The notes beneath the pieces were generated by a model, which ran no database searches, was not told the DNA's origin, and was given only the letters and a program-made list of their open reading frames with translations. A stretch of DNA of 64,000 nucleotides from positions 62,001 to 126,000 of the forward strand of contig NBAY01000029.1 in NCBI GenBank assembly GCA_002794775.1, written 5' to 3'. This stretch comes from Porodaedalea pini (taxonomy: Eukaryota; Basidiomycota; Agaricomycetes; Hymenochaetales; Hymenochaetaceae). Position numbers and translations under genes: made by a program. Of this stretch, positions 58,911 through 64,000 are shown one piece after another; within the stretch, counting starts at the first letter, position 1, and each line of letters begins with the position of its first letter.

Positions 58911-61900
58911 CCATCGGGGCGACTGACCGAGAAGAACAAGGGGCTTCAAATCCGGATTTGCTAAAATATAACCAACCGTCTGTACAATACATAGATGCAA
59001 ACGACGTCGATGGTTTTCCCGATTATGAAGTCCCCACCGGTGTGAACAAAGATGAAGAGTACGAGCAACTGTTCATGAGAGGAACTGGTGGACGCCAGCT
59101 GGACCTTCTCCTGACCATTGAGCATGAAATAGCGGGTGAGGCGAGAGAGGTAGATGCGCATGCCCTTGTGGATTCGGGATGCACGGGATCCTGCATCGAC
59201 GTCAGGTTCGTCGAGAGGTACGGGTTGGAAACGAAACGCTACATTCGACCCCTCGCGGTGCTCAACGCCGATGGCACGCACAATGAGGCCGGATTGATCG
59301 AGGAGTACGTTGACGTCGAGCTCATGATCGGCCATCACCAGGAGAGGATCGTCCTCGCAGTGACGTCCTTAGCGTCGTCAAACATCTTCCTAGGGTACGA
59401 CTGGCTTCGACGTCACAATCCAGAGGTCGACTGGAAAACGGGCTCGATCGAATTCACCCGCTGTCCAGAAGAATGTACGATCAAGACAGAACCGGTGGAG
59501 GACCTAGGCGAGGTGAAGAAGGTGGTGGAACAGATGAGGAGGGTGAGTGAGATGCGAATGGACAAGGCGTCCTGGCCCGCATACCTCGACGACTACGCCG
59601 ACGTTTTCAGCGAAAAAGGTTTCGAGAAACTGCCGGAACACCGACCCTGGGACCATGTCATCGACTTGAAGCCCGATTTCAAACCGAGCGACTGTAAGAT
59701 CTACCCGCTCACGCCAACTGAGCAGCAGTCACTCAAGGACTTCCTTGATGAAAATCTGAAGTCGGGTCGCATTCGACGGTCGATATCGCCCATGGCGTCG
59801 CCTTTCTTCTTCATTAAGAAGGCCGACAAATCGCTACGTCCAATCCAGGATTACCGTAAGCTCAATGACGGTACGATCAAGAACAAGTATCCCCTCCCTC
59901 TCATTGACGAACTCGTCGACAAGGTCAAGAAAGCGAAGTACATCACTAAGCTTGACCTTCGCTGGGGGTACTACAATATCCGGATCCGCGAGGGTGACAA
60001 ATGGAAGGCAGCGTTTCGCACGAACATGGGCCTCTTTGAACCGACGGTCATGTTTTTTGGCCTTTTCAACGCGCCGGCCACGTTCCAGGCCTTTGTCAAC
60101 CACATCTTTAAGGACCTAATCTACGCGAACTTGATCATCATATACCTCGACGACATCCTGATCCTCTCAGAAACCATTGAGGAGCATATCGACACGTCGA
60201 GGCGCGTACTCCAGATCCTCCTAGAAAATGGCCTGTACCTGAAGCCAGAGAAGTGCGAGTTTGATGCCAAGGTCGTCAAATACCTCGGCCACATCATCGG
60301 CAATGGCGAGATCAGGGCTGACCCGGCAAAGACGAAGGCGATTGCGAACTGGCCAATCCCACAGAACCTCAAGGAGCTGCAACAGTTCCTCGGTATGGGA
60401 AACTGGCTGAGACGGTTTATTAAGGACTACAGCAAGGTGGTCCGACCGTTGACGTCGTTAACAGGCAAGAAGGACTGGGTATGGGAGACCGAACAGCAGG
60501 AAGCGTTTGAGGAGCTGAGACGACGTCTCTGCTCACCTCCAGTCCTAGCCATCGCCAATGACGAGGGCCCTTTCCGCGTAGAAGCGGACTCGTCAAACTT
60601 TGTGCTCGGTGGTGTGTTGTTGCAGAAGCAGGAAGGGAAGTGGAGGGTGATCGCCTATAGGTCAGAGGCACTTGAACCGGCGGAACGAAACTACGAGATC
60701 TACGACAAGGAGATGCTCGCGATCGTTTCGGCGCTCAAGGAGTGGCGACAATACCTCCTTGGCGCTCGCCACAAGATTGAGATCTGGTCTGACCACACCA
60801 ACCTCACCTACTTCAGATCGGCGCAGAAGCTGAGCTATCGCCAAGCTCGCTGGCGGACCGAACTTGAAGAATTCGACTTCCACCTCGAACACAAGTCGGG
60901 CAAGACGATGGGCAAGGCTGACCTGCTATCGCGCATGGCGGGCTATGATCAGGGCAAGGATGACAACGATGGGGTCGTGTTCATCAAGGATAAGTGGTTG
61001 AACCGTGGAGTGGTGCGGACATTGCGCGACGAGGTGATGGAACGAGTGGGTGAAGCACAGAGGGCGCAAGACGAGTCGGAGAGGCCTACGGGTTTGGTGG
61101 AGGTCGACGGGTTGTGGCGGATGAAAGGCAAGGTGTATGTTCCATCGACAATAAAGGAGGCCGTGTTGCGGGAGTGCCACGACTCGGTTCTGGCTGGTCA
61201 TCCGGGAGCGTCGAAGACAGTAGAACTCGTCCGTCGCGATTTCTGGTGGGCATCGATGTTCTCCGACGTCCGAGCATACGTCCGAGGATGCGACCGTTGT
61301 CAACGGATGAAAGCCTTAAGAACGTCGAGGTCTAGACTGCTTCATCCAAACACCGTCCCTGAAGGACCCTGGGAAATTGTTACGGTCGACCTAATCGGAG
61401 AGCTCCCGGACTCCAAGGGACACAACGCGATCTGCGTCTTCGTGGATAGGTTCTCGAAGCAGATGCACGTGATCCCAACAATGACGAGGCTGTCAGCAGA
61501 AGGCATGGCCCAGCTGTACCGCGACCACGTCTTCCGCCTCCATGGCCTACCGAAGAAGATCATCCACGACCGAGGCACGCAGTTCGATGCATCGATGATG
61601 AAGGAACTGTACAAACTTCTGCACATTGAAGGCAACCCGTCAACAGCGTACCATCCACAGACGGATGGTCAAACAGAACGCGTTAACCAAGAACTCGAAC
61701 AGTACCTTCGACTCTTTGTTAACCATCGACAATCGGACTGGAAGGACTGGCTCCCCCTCATAGAGTTCGCATACAACAACCGTGAACACTCAGCAACGAA
61801 GATGTCCCCCTTCTACGCGAACACAGGACGTCACCCCTTGAGCTTTGACACGACGCGAACCTCATCTGCTAACATGTCAGCGGAAGAATTCGCAAAGCAC

Positions 61901-62536
61901 ATCAAGGAGACTCATCGCGTTGCTAAGGACAACCTAGTCAAGGCAGCAGAGGACATGAAGCGCTACCATGACCAGACAGCAGGAGCTTCGGTGAAGTACA
62001 AGGCTGGAGACAAGGTCTTCCTTGACGGGCGAAACATCAGCACGGACTCGCCGACAAAGAAACTCGCAGACAAATGGTACGGCCCCTTTGACGTCGTCGA
62101 CAAGATAGGAGCGAGCGCGTACAAGCTCAAACTCCCAAAGCGATGGAAAAAGGTCCACCCTGTCTTCAATGAAGCCCTATTGAAACCCGCCATCGAACCG
62201 TCCTTTGAAAGCCAGAAGCAACCGGCGCTGCCGCCGCCAGACATCGTCGACAACGAGGAGGAATACGAACTCGAGGAAGTCTTAGACTCACGTCTGCACC
62301 GAGGGAAACTACAGTACCTTGTCAAGTGGGTCGGCTACAATGAACCTACTTGGCAGCCTGAGACGGACTTCGGCGAGAACGCGAAGGAGGCGATCGCTGA
62401 GTTCTACCTCAAACATCCCGGTGCACCTCGGAAACTTGACATCCCTCGCCAACGACTCCGTCCGCTCTTCGTCGACACCGAGCCCGACGACCACGATCAT
62501 GGTTGGTCGGGACGCCCAACCTTGAAGGGGGGGTAA
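58865..62536 (+). CDS. pol: Element 2 Pol polyprotein, intact
   Basis: Open frame from 58865 to TAA 62534-62536, expected as a Gag-Pol frameshift product. No ATG is needed; a TTG at 58958 gives the numbering used here, 1192 residues. Aspartic protease D-S-G at 72-74. RT with Y-L-D-D at 396-399. RNase H acidic residues near 544, 585 and 612. Integrase HHCC (His741, His748, Cys778, Cys781) and catalytic D811, D871 and E907, with 35 residues between the last two. The C-terminal chromodomain is at about 1101-1150 and would bind modified histone tails. All active-site residues are present. Gag of the same copy is broken. Confidence 0.96.
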   Translation, partial: RRGRRLAGFCEWSGIAIGATDREEQGASNPDLLKYNQPSVQYIDANDVDGFPDYEVPTGVNKDEEYEQLFMRGTGGRQLDLLLTIEHEIAGEAREVDAHALVDSGCTGSCIDVRFVERYGLETKRYIRPLAVLNADGTHNEAGLIEEYVDVELMIGHHQERIVLAVTSLASSNIFLGYDWLRRHNPEVDWKTGSIEFTRCPEECTIKTEPVEDLGEVKKVVEQMRRVSEMRMDKASWPAYLDDYADVFSEKGFEKLPEHRPWDHVIDLKPDFKPSDCKIYPLTPTEQQSLKDFLDENLKSGRIRRSISPMASPFFFIKKADKSLRPIQDYRKLNDGTIKNKYPLPLIDELVDKVKKAKYITKLDLRWGYYNIRIREGDKWKAAFRTNMGLFEPTVMFFGLFNAPATFQAFVNHIFKDLIYANLIIIYLDDILILSETIEEHIDTSRRVLQILLENGLYLKPEKCEFDAKVVKYLGHIIGNGEIRADPAKTKAIANWPIPQNLKELQQFLGMGNWLRRFIKDYSKVVRPLTSLTGKKDWVWETEQQEAFEELRRRLCSPPVLAIANDEGPFRVEADSSNFVLGGVLLQKQEGKWRVIAYRSEALEPAERNYEIYDKEMLAIVSALKEWRQYLLGARHKIEIWSDHTNLTYFRSAQKLSYRQARWRTELEEFDFHLEHKSGKTMGKADLLSRMAGYDQGKDDNDGVVFIKDKWLNRGVVRTLRDEVMERVGEAQRAQDESERPTGLVEVDGLWRMKGKVYVPSTIKEAVLRECHDSVLAGHPGASKTVELVRRDFWWASMFSDVRAYVRGCDRCQRMKALRTSRSRLLHPNTVPEGPWEIVTVDLIGELPDSKGHNAICVFVDRFSKQMHVIPTMTRLSAEGMAQLYRDHVFRLHGLPKKIIHDRGTQFDASMMKELYKLLHIEGNPSTAYHPQTDGQTERVNQELEQYLRLFVNHRQSDWKDWLPLIEFAYNNREHSATKMSPFYANTGRHPLSFDTTRTSSANMSAEEFAKHIKETHRVAKDNLVKAAEDMKRYHDQTAGASVKYKAGDKVFLDGRNISTDSPTKKLADKWYGPFDVVDKIGASAYKLKLPKRWKKVHPVFNEALLKPAIEPSFESQKQPALPPPDIVDNEEEYELEEVLDSRLHRGKLQYLVKWVGYNEPTWQPETDFGENAKEAIAEFYLKHPGAPRKLDIPRQRLRPLFVDTEPDDHDHGWSGRPTLKGG
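58886..58892 (+). promoter_or_regulatory. Predicted -1 ribosomal frameshift site, Element 2
   Basis: G-GGT-TTT in gag frame, spacer 58893-58898, then a stem GGTCAG (58899-58904) with CTGACC (58923-58928). The pol frame is open from 58865 and gag ends at 58910, so the shift falls inside the overlap. Confidence 0.75.
62524..62533 (+). promoter_or_regulatory. Polypurine tract of Element 2
   Basis: GAAGGGGGGG, then the TAA of pol, then the 3' LTR at 62537. Primer for plus-strand synthesis, lying inside the coding frame. Confidence 0.85.
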
Positions 62537-62949
62537 TGTTAGAACCTGAACTTTCACCTTTTCCTTTATTTTCCCTTTTACCATTTCCTTTATTATATTC
62601 ATCCTTTTCATTATATTTACCCATCTTACACAATCATTCCCACACTGCCTTCATTCGTTCCATTCCCACTTATTATGTAACATTAGGTAATATAGTCTCA
62701 CGGTCGTCGCTATATAAGGTCTCAGGAATTGCATGAACTCCTTGTTCTGCTTTTCCTCTTACCTCCGCGACGACCTAGGTGAGACTCATCCCCCTTGTAT
62801 TAGTCTAGTCTTGTATTAATCCTCTTACCTCTGCGACAACCTAGCCTGAGTAAACGTGTCCTGAGTCTACGCTCGAGTATAGCACGTCCCAGACAACAGT
62901 CAGCCGAGGCCTGCCCAGCCCGAGTCGTCTCCCGGGCTCCCGCCTAACA
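62537..62949 (+). repeat. 3' LTR of Element 2
   Basis: 413 bp. Differs from the 5' LTR at eight sites, all CG against CA or TG. Confidence 0.95.
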
Positions 62950-64000
62950 CATATCCTTGAATCGACGAATCTACGCAGAGGTGGACCAGTCTCCCACATT
63001 TGTAGTCGATCGGCCTGATGGCTCCAGACTCGGCAACTGCCTTCTTAAGTTGGTCCATCAATCGCTGTTCGAGTTTTCCGAATGAGAAGGGGACGTCTTT
63101 TCTGGTGAGTCGGTTCAGATCATATGCCAATCAAGTGAAGTCATTGATAAAATGCCTGAGGACTCCTGCAGTTCTGAGGAATGATCGAACATCCATAATG
63201 TCTTCACAAGGAGGCCAGTTGATGACCTTTTGGACTCGTGCTTCATCTGGGACTCGTCCTGAGTAGTTGCAGGTGTGGCCAACTATCACGGCTTCAGGTG
63301 CAGCAAGTACCAACTTTTTCCCAGACAGAGTCGCCCCAACTACTTTGAATCTTTGGAGGACTCGGTTGACATCATTTAGGTGTTCCCATATGAACCGGCG
63401 GATTCCTGAATTTTCTGGGATGGTCTCGTATGATCCGTCCTGTAACTCGTATCGCATGGCCGGCCCTTTTATGGGTACATCGTCAATGTATGGGAACGCC
63501 ACGTCCGGGATTTTGTCCTTCAGGATGAATGTGACATCGGCGTGCATGATTTGCTGGGAGTTCGTATACCCCATGGGAATTGATGTGAGTCGGAATGCTC
63601 CTAGTGGTGTCTGGAATGTCATTATGTCCCTACTTCGTATGGCGAGTTTCCTTTGGTCGAACGCTACAAATAAGTCCAAGGTTGTATAACAGGATCGGCC
63701 ACCAAAAGACTCGGCGATGTGTTCAGTTGGATACAGCACCGATGGATCTCGTATTGTGACTGCATTTAGTGGTTGAAGATCGTGGACTATTCTCAGCGAC
63801 TTTCCGTCCTTCTTTACTACGCAGAACCACCTGGATCGATACGACGAGTTTGACGGTTCGTAAACACCAGACATGATTTTGTCTTTGATGATTGCGACGA
63901 CCCTGTCGAATATCCCCGGTGGGATGAGAATATTCTTCAGTACCCATGGAATATGCTCAATCGTTGGGATAAGAACTGGAGCGAAGTAATCGTAGTCGAG
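62950..64000 (-). pseudogene. pol: Element B pol: reverse transcriptase part
   Basis: Minus-strand frame open from the window edge, with one TGA at 63131-63133 (CGA-compatible). RT motifs: W-F-C-V-V-K-K-D-G-K-S-L-R, T-T-L-D-L-F, then the catalytic Y-I-D-D-V, with I replacing the more usual L. Next come I-R-R-F-I-W-E-H-L and V-R-S-F-L-R-T-A-G-V-L-R. The RNase H start C-V-D-S-S-I-Q-G-Y runs straight to the CATAT target site and resumes at 56705 as G-A-I-L-L. The protein continues beyond 64000. Confidence 0.85.

Larger units (their letters stand above)
56706..62949 (+). mobile_element. Ty3/gypsy chromovirus-type LTR retrotransposon, Element 2
   Basis: 6244 bp, plus orientation, with 413 bp LTRs 56706-57118 and 62537-62949 and a CATAT target duplication. 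It is inserted in the RNase H region of Element B. Same family and organisation as Element 1. The two LTRs differ at eight positions, all CpG-type transitions. Pol is open throughout; gag has one TGA. Confidence 0.97.
49905..64000 (-). mobile_element. Element B, Ty3/gypsy element with accessory genes (nested)
   Basis: Minus-strand element running off the window. From right to left: RT (64000-62950), interrupted by Element 2 (56706-62949), then RNase H, integrase and C-terminus (56705-54803), an antisense accessory gene (52493-54585), two sense accessory ORFs (51726-50848 and 50562-50011) and the 3' LTR. Without Element 2 at least 7.8 kb of internal sequence is visible. Pol resembles the common Agaricomycete family annotated as Tf2-like. 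The 5' LTR, PBS, gag and protease lie beyond 64000. Confidence 0.8.

Noticed and set aside
1..64000. CRISPR arrays, bacterial operons, rRNA genes
   Set aside because: No direct-repeat/spacer pattern, no ribosome-binding-site-led gene strings and no rRNA-like conserved blocks were seen. The genes are spliced eukaryotic genes.

Overview
The window looks like a chromosome segment from a mushroom-forming basidiomycete (Agaricomycetes). The evidence is intron-dense genes with 47-115 bp introns and several micro-exons, a fungal sesquiterpene synthase, a DUF6534-type membrane protein, a Zn2Cys6 cluster, and chromodomain Ty3/gypsy retrotransposons of the self-priming Tf1/sushi type. Species cannot be named from the sequence alone. 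All gene models below were assembled by eye from GT/AG (once GC/AG) sites and reading-frame continuity. They need RNA support.

Layout. 1-0.4 kb: arm of a foldback repeat. 2.2-3.5 kb: intact sesquiterpene synthase (-). 5.2-6.0 kb: a 781 bp near-perfect palindrome. 8.1-10.6 kb: secreted GH78-like rhamnosidase (+). 11.2-13.0 kb: broken HMG-box gene (-), then a decayed unidentified region to 15.4 kb. 16.3-23.4 kb: a foldback repeat whose loop was hit by gypsy Element 1 (16693-22928, identical 413 bp LTRs, TSD TTTTC). 23.8-25.8 kb: cytochrome P450 (+) with a MITE just upstream. 26.1-31.2 kb: a stretch with inverted terminal sequences carrying fused fragments of eIF4G and prolyl-tRNA synthetase. 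31.6-33.3 kb: DUF6534 membrane protein (-). 33.9-37.6 kb: relics of three genes that have fuller copies elsewhere in the window. 39.1-41.4 kb: cyclopropane-fatty-acid-synthase-like methyltransferase (+). 42.2-43.5 kb: alpha/beta hydrolase (-). 43.9-45.9 kb: MFS transporter (+).

46.4-64 kb is a three-layer retrotransposon nest. Element A (+; LTR, PBS, decayed gag) is interrupted in gag by Element B (-; 3' LTR of the same family, accessory genes, pol). Element B is in turn interrupted inside its RNase H region by gypsy Element 2 (56706-62949, TSD CATAT, same family as Element 1). Element B carries about 5 kb of extra genes between pol and its 3' LTR. One is an antisense, intron-containing gene for a coiled-coil/Zn2Cys6 protein, and this is the most unusual object in the window.

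How the genes may work together: the sesquiterpene synthase, P450, alpha/beta hydrolase, CFA-like methyltransferase and MFS exporter resemble a terpenoid tailoring and export set, now spread over about 43 kb by repeat insertions. That is inference from proximity only. Decay in A and B is dominated by CGA to TGA stops, and Element 2's two LTRs differ only at CpG sites, so cytosine methylation and deamination appear to be the main defence acting here.
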